Source: Myxococcales bacterium
GTDB taxonomy: Bacteria; Myxococcota; Polyangia; Polyangiales; Polyangiaceae
DNA length: 29,085 nt
Direction: 5' to 3'
NCBI GenBank assembly: GCA_003151595.1
Contig: PLXW01000063.1
Location: 1 to 29,085 of the forward strand
Shown: positions 6,430 to 14,202 of the stretch, one piece after another
Position numbering within the stretch: position 1 is the first letter of the stretch
How the letters are laid out: each line of letters opens with the position of its first letter
The notes under the pieces: generated by a model
The model's input: only the letters and a program-made list of their open reading frames with translations
Told to the model about the DNA's origin: nothing
Database searches by the model: none
Translations under genes and position numbers: made by a program

Positions 6430-8243
6430 TGCGCGCCTCCTCCCGTTCGTAGGTCGCGAAGCGCGGCGCTCCGTGAGCCGACGCTGAGTGCGGCGCTGGG
6501 GTCGAACCTCACATCGAGGACGAGCGGCCGACCGCGCACGGCGAGCGCGCGGAGCTTCTCGGGATCGAGGTCGTCGTTCTTCTCGATGCGAAGCGCCGTC
6601 GCGCCGAACCCCTCGGCGACGCCGGCGATGTCCGCCACGCGCGAGGGGAGCGAATCGGGCATGCGCCCGAACACCGCCTTGAAGCCGTGGTGCACCATGT
6701 TCCATCGGCCGTCGTTGAACACCACGAGGATGACGTCGATCCCGTGCTCGACGCACGTGAGCACCTCACCCGGATGCATGGCGAAGCCTCCGTCGCCGCA
6801 GAGCGCGATGACGCGACGGTTCTTCTTGCCGCGAAGCGCGTGCGCCGCGCCGATGCCGATGCCGATGCCGCTCCCCATCGAAGCAAGGCCGACCATCGTG
6901 CGAAACCCGTCGGGCTCCTCGATGCGAAGGTGGTGAATGGCGTAGGCGCAGTGCTCGCCCTGGTCGACCGTCCACAGCGCGTCGGGGAACGCCGCTTGAA
7001 GACCGTGAAGCACGCGCGCCGGCGGGAGCGCCGCATTGGGACGCACCTTGGGATCGCGCGAGACGCGCATGGCGTACGGCGCGCGCGTCGGAAGACGCAC
7101 GTCGCTCGGGAGCGCCGCGAGGAGCTCCTCGAGCGCGGCGCGCGCATCGCCGATGATACCGAGCGTGACGGCGTAGTTCCGACCGACGAGGAGCGCCTCC
7201 TGATCGATCTGGATCGTCGCCGTGCTCCCGGCGAGCGGCGTGGACCATCCGTTCGTCGCGTAGTCACCGAGGCGCGAGCCAATGATGAGCACGACGTCCG
7301 GCTGCGTCTTCAGGTACTCGGTCGCCGCCGAGTCCGCGCCCAGGCCGATGCCTCCCAGCGACAGCGGATGCGAATCGGGAAACACCCCCTTCGCGTGCGG
7401 GGTCGTGACCACGGGGATCGCGAGTCGCTCGGCGAGCGCCCGTAGCTCGCGCGCGGCACCACGCGCGCCGTTGCCCACGACGAGCAAAGGTCTCCGCGCG
7501 CCCGACAGCGCACGCGCCGCTGTGCGACACGAGTGCGGATCCGCCGGCGGCTCGGGCGGCGGCTCGCTCGGCACGAGGCGCATGGCGTGCGTGAGCGCGC
7601 TGCCGACGTCGAGCGGGAGCGAGAGGAACACGGGACCGGGCCGCGGCCCCATGGCGATCTGCATCGCTTGCTCGGCGGCGCCCACCGCGCCGGCGGCGGA
7701 GTCGATGCGCGCGCTCCATCGCGTGATCGTGCGGAGCATCGCCACCACGTCGAGCCCGTTGCTCGTCGCGTCCTGAATCGCACCGCGGCTGGCGGCGGTC
7801 GCGGGCACCTCGCCCGCGACGACGATCATTGGAATCCCCTCCACGTACGCCGAGGCGATGCCCGTGATCGCGTTCGTGATCCCGGGCCCGCTCGTCGTCA
7901 TCACGAGCGCCGGCTTCCCGGTGACGAGCGTGTGCCCCATGGCATTGAACGCCGACATCGCTTCGTGGCGCGTATGCACGAGAGAGATCCGCGGCTCGTC
8001 GGCCACGGCGTCGTAGATCGAGCTCACCAGCCCGCCCGGCAACCCGAACGCCGCCGTCATCCCGCGCCGCGCGAACGTATCCAACATGAGATTCGCAGCC
8101 GTGCACGGGCGCGGAACGAACGTGTACGGGGCACTCCTGGTACCCAATGATTCCCGATTCAAGACGACCTCCATCGCCGCGCGAAGATGGGCCGAGAAAT
8201 TCCAACCGGTCGGCGCGCGAGCGAGAGCCGCGTACGTAGTCAT
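6426..8243 (-). CDS. Acetolactate synthase-like thiamine-diphosphate-dependent enzyme
   Basis: The product is 605 aa from the ATG at 8243. It has the three-domain layout of the ALS/pyruvate oxidase/benzoylformate decarboxylase family. The N-terminal Pyr domain has FGLPGG and catalytic Glu94 in HTRHEAMSAF. The middle domain has VVGNGARGAARE. The C-terminal PP domain has the ThDP/Mg2+ signature from GDG (483-485) to Asn510 (VVFNDGRW). The family decarboxylates 2-oxo acids and either releases aldehyde or ligates it to a second carbonyl. No small regulatory subunit of biosynthetic ALS is nearby, and the partner is a KAS III-like enzyme, so branched-chain amino-acid synthesis is unlikely. Acyloin formation is a possible role. 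The start is uncertain: 8174 (ATG) is an alternative and neither has a clear ribosome-binding site. Confidence 0.88.
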   Translation of the reverse strand: MTTYAALARAPTGWNFSAHLRAAMEVVLNRESLGTRSAPYTFVPRPCTAANLMLDTFARRGMTAAFGLPGGLVSSIYDAVADEPRISLVHTRHEAMSAFNAMGHTLVTGKPALVMTTSGPGITNAITGIASAYVEGIPMIVVAGEVPATAASRGAIQDATSNGLDVVAMLRTITRWSARIDSAAGAVGAAEQAMQIAMGPRPGPVFLSLPLDVGSALTHAMRLVPSEPPPEPPADPHSCRTAARALSGARRPLLVVGNGARGAARELRALAERLAIPVVTTPHAKGVFPDSHPLSLGGIGLGADSAATEYLKTQPDVVLIIGSRLGDYATNGWSTPLAGSTATIQIDQEALLVGRNYAVTLGIIGDARAALEELLAALPSDVRLPTRAPYAMRVSRDPKVRPNAALPPARVLHGLQAAFPDALWTVDQGEHCAYAIHHLRIEEPDGFRTMVGLASMGSGIGIGIGAAHALRGKKNRRVIALCGDGGFAMHPGEVLTCVEHGIDVILVVFNDGRWNMVHHGFKAVFGRMPDSLPSRVADIAGVAEGFGATALRIEKNDDLDPEKLRALAVRGRPLVLDVRFDPSAALSVGSRSAALRDLRTGGGAQ

Positions 8244-8445
8244 CGGAAGACGACTGAGCTGCGAGCGAGCCCTCTGAGACGGCCTATGGACGCCGCGTCC
8301 AAACTCACACCGCGGCTCGGCATCCCTATTTTTCGCGCATGAACGACGTCTCGTCGGACCGCAGGTGGCGCAACAAACCTTGCACCCCCTGGCGGTCGCG
8401 CTCGCAAATATCTGGACTAGGGTCAGCGCGGAAGCGAGTCCTCCC
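8244..8445. promoter_or_regulatory. Divergent intergenic region between ThDP operon and COQ4-like gene
   Basis: About 200 bp separate the two divergent starts, so promoters for both directions must lie here or slightly inside the genes. AT-rich patches stand out at 8331-8336 (CTATTTTT) and 8405-8412 (CAAATATC). A TAGGGT hexamer at 8418-8423 could be a -10 for the plus-strand gene. No convincing -35, operator palindrome or sigma-54 site was found. Confidence 0.3.
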
Positions 8446-9159
8446 ATGAAGAACCCTGTCAGTCAGCTCGTCGCGAAGGTCCGTGTCTCTCTTGGGTTTT
8501 GGACCCTCGTGAAGGATCCGGGGCGCCTGCAAGAGATCATCTCGCTCGCCGACGCGATCGAGATGCCCGAGGTGCTGGAGGCGATGGCCGAGTACTTCGC
8601 GCGCGATCCGAAGGGGTCGCGTGCCATGGACGAGCGACCGCGCGTCGGGCGCGTCGACCTGGAAGCGTTGCGCCTCCTCCCCGAGGGGACGTTCGGCCGC
8701 GCGTTCGCCGACCACGCCATCGCCAACGGAATCGACCCCAACGCGATTCCTGCGCTCAAAGGCGACGACCGCGTCTCGTTCATGCGGGCGCACCTCTTCG
8801 AGACGCACGACATCTGGCACACGGTCACGGGCTTTCGTACCGACTTCGCCAGCGAGATTGGCCTTCAGGCGTTCTACTTCGCGCAATTCCCGGCGCAGTT
8901 CACCGCCGCCATCATGGCCATCAACTTCCTCAACCTCGCGTTCTACGAGCTCGACGAGCGCGAAGCGCGGATGGACGCGATCGTCCGCGGATGGACGATG
9001 GGGAGGCGCGCGCAGAAGCTCTTCGGGGTGACGTGGGCCGACCTGTGGACGACGCCGATCGACGAGGTGCGCAGGAGCCTCGGGGTCGTGATCGACGAGA
9101 CGCCGCAGAAGCGCGTCACGCGCGGGTCGGCGATCGACGTGAGCGCTTCGCCGAACTGA
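8446..9159 (+). CDS. COQ4-family protein (ubiquinone biosynthesis COQ4 homologue)
   Basis: The product is 237 aa from the ATG at 8446; a GTG at 8365 would add 27 residues of little similarity. The COQ4 hallmark HDxxHx11E is exact: His121, Asp122, His125 and Glu137, the expected divalent-metal ligands. Upstream, LPEGTFGRAFADH and the INxIxP-like stretch also fit the family. COQ4 organises the coenzyme Q complex in mitochondria and has been linked to C1 decarboxylation/hydroxylation of Q precursors. Bacterial homologues occur outside Q operons, often with unknown substrate. No other quinone gene is in the window. The gene is divergent from the ThDP/KAS III operon and could act on its product or merely be a neighbour. 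It is followed by a convergent kinase gene. Confidence 0.85.
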   Translation: MKNPVSQLVAKVRVSLGFWTLVKDPGRLQEIISLADAIEMPEVLEAMAEYFARDPKGSRAMDERPRVGRVDLEALRLLPEGTFGRAFADHAIANGIDPNAIPALKGDDRVSFMRAHLFETHDIWHTVTGFRTDFASEIGLQAFYFAQFPAQFTAAIMAINFLNLAFYELDEREARMDAIVRGWTMGRRAQKLFGVTWADLWTTPIDEVRRSLGVVIDETPQKRVTRGSAIDVSASPN

Positions 9160-9177
9160 GACGTGCGCCCGCAGTGG

Positions 9178-10683
9178 TCAACCGAAGGCGAGCGTCGGCG
9201 CGTCGAGCTCGAACACGCGCGCGCGCGCGGGGCGCACCGTGAGGCGCAACGGCGGCGCGGTCTCGCGGATCTGCGGCGGGGGCGTCGAGAGCTTGGCGAC
9301 GAACGAGCTGAGCGAAGGGGTCATGTCGAGGCTCGCGTCGGCGTAGTCCGCGTGGGCTTCGACCAGCGCGCGCGCCATCTCGCGCGCCGACTGGAAGCGC
9401 TTCTCGGGGTCACGGCTGCAGGCGCGCGCGAACCAGGCATCGAACTCGACGGGGACGCTCGGGTTGATCTTCGACGGGACGGGGAGCCCGTCCTTGCACA
9501 CGCGCTTCACGACATCGCCCAGTGTCGCACCTTCGAAGGGGATGCGCCCGGTGATGGCGGTGAACGCGCAGGCCGCGAGCGCCCACAGGTCCGAGCTGAC
9601 GCCCGCGTCGGCGAGACCTTGCAGCTGCTCCGGCGGCATGTAGTTCGGCGTGCCGATGACGATGCCGTTCTGCGTGCAAAGCGTGTTCGCGGCGCTCGAC
9701 TCGTCCTCTTCTCGCCCCGCGGCGACGATCTTGGCGACGCCGAAGTCGATCACCTTGGCGATGTACGGACGCTTGGTGTTCGACGTGTCCGGGTCGGCGA
9801 CGAGCAAGATGTTGTCGGGCTTCACGTCGCGGTGAATCGTGCCGAACGAGTGGAGCTGCTCCAGCGCATGCGCGGCTTGCGTGATGAGCGCCAGCGTCTC
9901 GCCGAACGACAGGGGGCCCTTCTCCTGGATGTGCGCCAGGAGCGACGCGCCTTCGAGGTACTCCATCACGATGTACGGCATTCCCTCCTCGGTGACACCG
10001 TAGTCGAAGATCTTCACGGCGTACTTCGTCTGCAGGCGGGCGGCCGAGCGGGCCTCGAGCTCGAAGCGAGCGCGCGCGAGGGTGTGAGCCGCGTACTCGG
10101 CCTTGATGAACTTGATGGCGACGGCGATGCCGAGCGTGAGGTGAGTCCCCTTCCACACGGTCCCCATGCCGCCCTTTCCGATGAGCCGTTCGACGCGGTA
10201 CTTACGTGCGACGATGCGGCCAGCGAGCGAACGATCGGCGGGGTCGCGCGTCGAGAGAGGGGGGGACGAGGGTTGCGGCAGATTGAGCAGCGGAGGATCC
10301 GACGCGGCGAGCCGACGGCCGCGCATGCCGGCGGCGAGGCACATGCGAAGCTCGCGCATGTGGATCGGCTTGGCGATGACGCTGTCGGCGCCCGCTTCGA
10401 GCGCGTCGAGGTGACTCGACTTGGCTTCGTCGGACGTGAAGACGAGGACGAAGCTGTCGTCGCCGCGCAGGTCGCGGATGCTGCGACACAGCTCGAGGCA
10501 CGCGACGCCGAGCACGTTGGAGTCGATGAGCGCGATCTTCGGCGCGTCTTTGCGCTGCAGGATGTTCCACGCCTCGGTGCCGCTCGAGGCGACGACGACT
10601 TCGTATCCCCAGCACGTGAGGTTGCGCACGAGGGCGTCTCGGTTCTGCAGGTCATGGTCGGCAATGAGAACTCGCTTTTGCAT
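9178..10683 (-). CDS. Ser/Thr protein kinase with N-terminal receiver domain
   Basis: The product is 501 aa from the ATG at 10683, with GAGG five bases upstream. Residues 3-118 form a receiver: Asp9 and Asp11 (IADHD), phospho-accepting Asp54 (ALIDSN), Thr83 (VFTSDE) and Lys105 (IAKPIH). After a Pro/Ser-rich linker (130-155), a kinase domain runs from about 161 to 440: GKGGMG loop, catalytic Lys191 (VAIKFI), HRDVKPDN (His284-Asp286), DFG at 313-315, IGTPNYMPPEQ and SSDLWALA. It should be an active, soluble kinase gated by receiver phosphorylation. A Pro/Arg-rich C-terminal tail (about 465-501) has no recognised domain. The promoter region of about 100 bp is shared with the divergent NtrC-type activator. 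The domain order is the reverse of the kinase at 755-2176. Confidence 0.92.
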   Translation of the reverse strand: MQKRVLIADHDLQNRDALVRNLTCWGYEVVVASSGTEAWNILQRKDAPKIALIDSNVLGVACLELCRSIRDLRGDDSFVLVFTSDEAKSSHLDALEAGADSVIAKPIHMRELRMCLAAGMRGRRLAASDPPLLNLPQPSSPPLSTRDPADRSLAGRIVARKYRVERLIGKGGMGTVWKGTHLTLGIAVAIKFIKAEYAAHTLARARFELEARSAARLQTKYAVKIFDYGVTEEGMPYIVMEYLEGASLLAHIQEKGPLSFGETLALITQAAHALEQLHSFGTIHRDVKPDNILLVADPDTSNTKRPYIAKVIDFGVAKIVAAGREEDESSAANTLCTQNGIVIGTPNYMPPEQLQGLADAGVSSDLWALAACAFTAITGRIPFEGATLGDVVKRVCKDGLPVPSKINPSVPVEFDAWFARACSRDPEKRFQSAREMARALVEAHADYADASLDMTPSLSSFVAKLSTPPPQIRETAPPLRLTVRPARARVFELDAPTLAFG

Positions 10684-10787
10684 GATGGCCTCGTGATCAA
10701 GACGAACGGATCGTCGCGAGCGAGCTTGAAGCGAAAGTCGCATCAGTGCGTGGAGGTCCGATTGACCCTCCGAGGAGCGACGACATC

Positions 10788-12260
10788 GTGAGCGAGACCG
10801 AAGAACGACGATCGAAGCTGACGGAGGAGCCGCGCGGAACGGTTCTCATCGTCGAGGACGAGCCGCTGGTTCGCCGTCTCGTCGATCGTATGCTGACGTC
10901 GGCCAAGCTCCGCACACACGTGGCGGCGTCGCTGGCGGAAGGGATCGCTCAGCTCCGCGAGCGCGGCGACGAGATCGATCTCGTCCTCACCGATCTGAAC
11001 CTGGAAGACGGCACGGGCATGGACGTCCTGGCGGCGACGAAGCTCGAAGCGCCGGAAGCGGTCGTGGTGGTGATGACGGCGATGGGGACGATCTCCAACG
11101 CGGTCGGAGCCATGCGCGCCGGGGCCTACGATTTCCTGGTCAAACCGTTCGAGCCGCCGGAGACGCTCATCCGCGTCGTCGACCGCGCGCTGGAGCGCAA
11201 ACGGCTCGTCGAGCGCAACCGCTACCTCGAGTCGCAGGTCGCCGAGGTCCAAAAGACCCACGGCCTTCTCGGCGAATCGCAGCCGATGCGAAAAATGCTG
11301 GCGCTCATCGAGGCCGTCGCGCCCACCGATTCGACTGTGCTCATTCAAGGAGAGAGCGGGAGCGGTAAAGAGCTCGTCGCTCGGGCCGTACATTCACGTA
11401 GCTCCCGTGCCGACAAGCTCTTCCTCGCGATCAACTGCGGTGCGCTCGCCGAGTCTGTGCTGGAGAGCGAGCTGTTCGGCCACGCGCGCGGCGCGTTCAC
11501 GGGCGCGGTCAACGCTCGAAAGGGCCTCTTCGAGGAAGCTTCGGGAGGAACGCTCTTCCTCGACGAAGTCGGAGAGATGCCGCTCTCGCTTCAGGTGCGC
11601 CTGCTCCGCGTACTCGAGCAGCGCGAGGTGCGCCCAGTGGGTTCGAACGAGACACGAAAGGTTGACGTTCGTGTGATCGCCGCCACGAATCGGAACCTCG
11701 CCGCCGCCACGCAGGCCGGCACGTTCCGCGAAGACCTCTTCTACCGATTGAACGTCGTCTCCATCGACGTCCCTTCGCTGCGCGAGCGCGCGAGCGACAT
11801 CCCTCTCCTCGTGCACCACTTCATCGACGTGCACGCCAAGCAGCTGAAAAAGACGGTCGATCACATCGATCCGGAGGCGCTCCAGATCCTGTGCGCGCAC
11901 ACCTGGCCGGGAAACATCCGCGAGCTCCAGAACGCGATCGAACGGAGCGTGGTGCTGGCGCGGGCCGAGGGGATCACGATCGACGTGCTCCCTCCGGCGA
12001 TCACGAGCTCGCCGGCGAGCGATCGCACGATGCGGCGCCCATACTCGCTCAACCTGGCGGACGCGCTCGCCGCGTTCGAGCGGACGTATATCGAACACAC
12101 GCTGCGCGAAGCGAAGGGGAACATCGCCGAGGCCGCGCGCACGGCGAACGTCGATCGGTCGAACTTCCGCCGGCTCCTGAAGCGCAATTCGATCGAGATC
12201 GCGGACTTCGTCGACAAGCCGGCGACGTCCGAAAAACCCTCGTCGAAGGGGTCGCACTGA
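10788..12260 (+). CDS. NtrC-family sigma-54-dependent response regulator
   Basis: The product is 490 aa from the GTG at 10788, with GAGGAG ten bases upstream; a GTG at 10746 would add 14 residues. The receiver covers about 17-130 with phospho-accepting Asp69 (LTDLNL), Thr97 (VMTAMG) and Lys119 (LVKPFE). The AAA+ domain (about 160-395) has Walker A GESGSGKE (188-195), the GAFTGA loop (235-240) that contacts sigma-54, Walker B GGTLFLDEVGE and arginine fingers in FREDLFYRL. The Fis-type HTH is at about 434-468 (AKGNIAEAARTANVDRSNFRR). It is therefore a complete activator of sigma-54 promoters. The cognate kinase is not obvious. The shared intergenic region with the receiver-kinase gene suggests they may act together. 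Confidence 0.95.
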   Translation: MSETEERRSKLTEEPRGTVLIVEDEPLVRRLVDRMLTSAKLRTHVAASLAEGIAQLRERGDEIDLVLTDLNLEDGTGMDVLAATKLEAPEAVVVVMTAMGTISNAVGAMRAGAYDFLVKPFEPPETLIRVVDRALERKRLVERNRYLESQVAEVQKTHGLLGESQPMRKMLALIEAVAPTDSTVLIQGESGSGKELVARAVHSRSSRADKLFLAINCGALAESVLESELFGHARGAFTGAVNARKGLFEEASGGTLFLDEVGEMPLSLQVRLLRVLEQREVRPVGSNETRKVDVRVIAATNRNLAAATQAGTFREDLFYRLNVVSIDVPSLRERASDIPLLVHHFIDVHAKQLKKTVDHIDPEALQILCAHTWPGNIRELQNAIERSVVLARAEGITIDVLPPAITSSPASDRTMRRPYSLNLADALAAFERTYIEHTLREAKGNIAEAARTANVDRSNFRRLLKRNSIEIADFVDKPATSEKPSSKGSH

Positions 12261-12377
12261 CCTCGTGAGGTCGAACTGACCCTCCCCACGCGAGCCGATG
12301 GGGTCGCGTGATTCCCGTGGATTCCGCTGAATTCGCGTCGATCGGGAAGTGGCCCGGCGAGTGCAATCAGCCTCGGC

Positions 12378-13304
12378 ATGAGCAACGCGCACTCTTCGCC
12401 TGTCGCCGCCGAGCGACGCCACACCTCGATGCCGCCGCGTTCGGAGAGCGTCGCGCGCTCTTCGTTTCCGGAGCCGATCAGCCAGGTGCGGATCTCGATC
12501 GTGCCGCGCGCTCTGGTGAACACGCTGCCGCCGCCCGTTCGCGCGGCGAAGATGTTGAAGACGGTTCGCCAGGTCGCGACGCGGATGGCGCGTCGCCTGC
12601 CGCGTCACATCGACGTGGAAGATCTCGTCGGCGCCGGCGCGCTCGGTCTCGCCGATGCGTTCTCGCGTCGCAACGGGATGCCCGGCTCGGAGTTCGAAGC
12701 CTTCGCCTCGTACCGCGTTCGCGGCGCGATGCTCGACGAGCTCCGTCGCCTCGACGCGATGCCGCGCCGCACCCGCACCCGCGCCAAGGCGGTCGCCCAG
12801 GCGCACCGCGCCGTCGAGCAGCGCAGCGGCACGGCCGCGCAGGACGAGGAAGTCGCGGAGGAGCTCGGGCTCGACATGCCCGCGTACCAGGCGATGCGCG
12901 CGAAGCTCGAAGCCAGCCGCGGCCCCATCGCGCTCAGCAGCGCGTCCAACGACGAAGACGAGACGGTCCACGAGATCGCCGACATGAAGGCGGAGATGCC
13001 CGACTCGATGGCGTCGCGCGCGCAGATCGGCGAGCTCGTCGTCGAAGGCATCAACACGCTCCCGGAGCGGATGCGCCAGGTGCTGGTCGGTCTCTACGTC
13101 GAAGGCGACACGCTGAAGGACATCGGCATCGCGCTCGGCGTCAGCGAGTCGCGCGTGTGTCAGATCCACACCGAGGCGATCGCCATCCTGCGCGCGAAGC
13201 TCTCGGACGACGAAGCGCCGCCGGTGTCCGGTGTTCGCGCGCGGAACGTGTTCCCCATCCGCGCTCAAGATCGCGCACCCGTGCGCCGTTTGAAGCGAGC
13301 ATGA
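12378..13304 (+). CDS. Sigma-70 family sigma factor, FliA/WhiG (sigma-28) type
   Basis: The product is 308 aa. Region 2 is recognisable at about 65-125 (HIDVEDLVGAGALGLADAF, then FEAFASYRVRGAMLDELR, the FliA/WhiG region 2.3-2.4 signature). Region 3 is at about 135-180 (EEVAEELGLDMPAY). Region 4 is at about 225-276 (LPERMRQVLVGLYVEG and IALGVSESRVCQIHTEA). Typical FliA is about 240 aa. The extra length is a Ser/Pro-rich N-terminal stretch of about 45 residues and a basic C-terminal tail after 277. No flagellar genes are nearby, so in a gliding myxobacterium the regulon may concern development or motility rather than flagella. No anti-sigma gene such as flgM is adjacent. Its TGA overlaps the ATG of the PilZ-like gene (13301-13304). 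Confidence 0.9.
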   Translation: MSNAHSSPVAAERRHTSMPPRSESVARSSFPEPISQVRISIVPRALVNTLPPPVRAAKMLKTVRQVATRMARRLPRHIDVEDLVGAGALGLADAFSRRNGMPGSEFEAFASYRVRGAMLDELRRLDAMPRRTRTRAKAVAQAHRAVEQRSGTAAQDEEVAEELGLDMPAYQAMRAKLEASRGPIALSSASNDEDETVHEIADMKAEMPDSMASRAQIGELVVEGINTLPERMRQVLVGLYVEGDTLKDIGIALGVSESRVCQIHTEAIAILRAKLSDDEAPPVSGVRARNVFPIRAQDRAPVRRLKRA

Positions 13305-14125
13305 GCACTCAACGTTGGAAGGCGCAGGTTCCGGTCGCGTTCCTCGCGCGCAACCAGAGTGCCGTCCTCCTCACGGAGAGCGTGAGCGCCAGCGGAGTCT
13401 TCGTCCGCACGGACGCGCCGCCGGCGCCGATGACGCTCCTCCGCGTTCAGTTCTTGTTGCCCCCCGACAACGCGCGCCTCCTGATCCACGGGATGGTCGC
13501 CAACACGGTGCGACCACCGGCGGCGCACGCGGTGGGCGGCGTCGAAGTCGTGTTCTTCGCGAAGAGCGCCGACGGCAACGCGCGCTGGGATCGCTTCATC
13601 AGGTTCCTCGAGGAGACGCACCCCGAATCGATCGATCGCCCCGTCATGCTCGCGCGCGACGTCTCCGAGCCGGTCGATCGTTACGCCTTCGTCGACGAGT
13701 TCAGCGCGGTCGACGTCCTGCCGGGCGGCATGTTCCTGGCGACGACGCAGCGCTTCGCGGTCGGCTCCGACGTTCGCGTCACGCTGATCGACACGAAGAC
13801 GACCGAGCTTCGCACCATCGACTGTGTCGTGCGCCGGCGGACCATGGGAACCGATCAAGGCATCGGCCTGGAGTACCGCAACATGACCAGCGACGGGTGG
13901 GCCGATCTCGCGACGTTCCTCCGCGGTTCGGAAGGGCCACGCTCTCTCCGCGCGGAGCTCCACGTCGTCCGCGCGCCGTACACACCGATGACGATGCAAA
14001 CCCTGCCCGGCCCGTGGTCCAACGACGCCGTACCCGCGCCAGGGTCCGTTTCATCCGCGTCGCGCGAGAGCTCGTGGTCACTCCCGCCCGAGAGCGGATG
14101 GTCCGACGCGAGCAACACCCACTGA
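13301..14125 (+). CDS. PilZ/TIGR02266-like protein with two degenerate PilZ domains
   Basis: The product is 274 aa. Two similar beta-barrel-like units are visible, about 5-105 and 115-210. The first has VSASGVFVRT and the second DVLPGGMFLAT, both at the place of the PilZ D/NxSxxG motif. In the first the acidic residue is Ser27, and in the second the Ser is Leu140. The RxxxR motif preceding a PilZ domain is not clear in either, so c-di-GMP binding is doubtful. The sequence resembles the myxobacterial TIGR02266 paralogous domain, a PilZ relative. The last 50 residues are Ser/Pro-rich and probably disordered. The start overlaps the sigma-factor stop (ATGA), which argues for coupled translation and a shared process. 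Confidence 0.75.
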   Translation: MSTQRWKAQVPVAFLARNQSAVLLTESVSASGVFVRTDAPPAPMTLLRVQFLLPPDNARLLIHGMVANTVRPPAAHAVGGVEVVFFAKSADGNARWDRFIRFLEETHPESIDRPVMLARDVSEPVDRYAFVDEFSAVDVLPGGMFLATTQRFAVGSDVRVTLIDTKTTELRTIDCVVRRRTMGTDQGIGLEYRNMTSDGWADLATFLRGSEGPRSLRAELHVVRAPYTPMTMQTLPGPWSNDAVPAPGSVSSASRESSWSLPPESGWSDASNTH

Positions 14126-14202
14126 GCCCGTCCCGATAGCGGGATACGGAGGCCGAGGCGGGGCGTGCTGAAGCGAGTCGACGTAAGCTCCGTCCAACGG
14201 AC

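Noticed and set aside
8366..8385. TGGCGC followed by TTGCA, resembling a sigma-54 promoter
   Set aside because: The GG and GC dinucleotides are 13 bp apart, whereas sigma-54 promoters need 10. A nearby TGGCGG/CTCGC pair is also off by one base.
9214..9229. 16-bp alternating CG-rich run that could form Z-DNA
   Set aside because: It lies inside the kinase coding sequence and is explained by Arg/Ala codons.
9163..10791. Open frame of about 540 codons on the plus strand
   Set aside because: Antisense to the receiver-kinase gene, which has complete kinase motifs; the plus-strand product is low-complexity.
12259..12272. Palindrome GACCTCGTGAGGTC just after the NtrC-type gene
   Set aside because: It overlaps the stop codon region and has a 2-nt loop with no T-run, so it is not a terminator, and one copy is not enough to call an operator.
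11394..13268. Open frame of about 620 codons on the minus strand
   Set aside because: Antisense to the NtrC-type activator and sigma-factor genes, with Arg/His/Asp-rich low-information sequence; a composition artefact.
14131..14144. Hairpin TCCCG-ATAG-CGGGA after the PilZ-like gene
   Set aside because: Only five base pairs and no T-tract; too weak to call a terminator.
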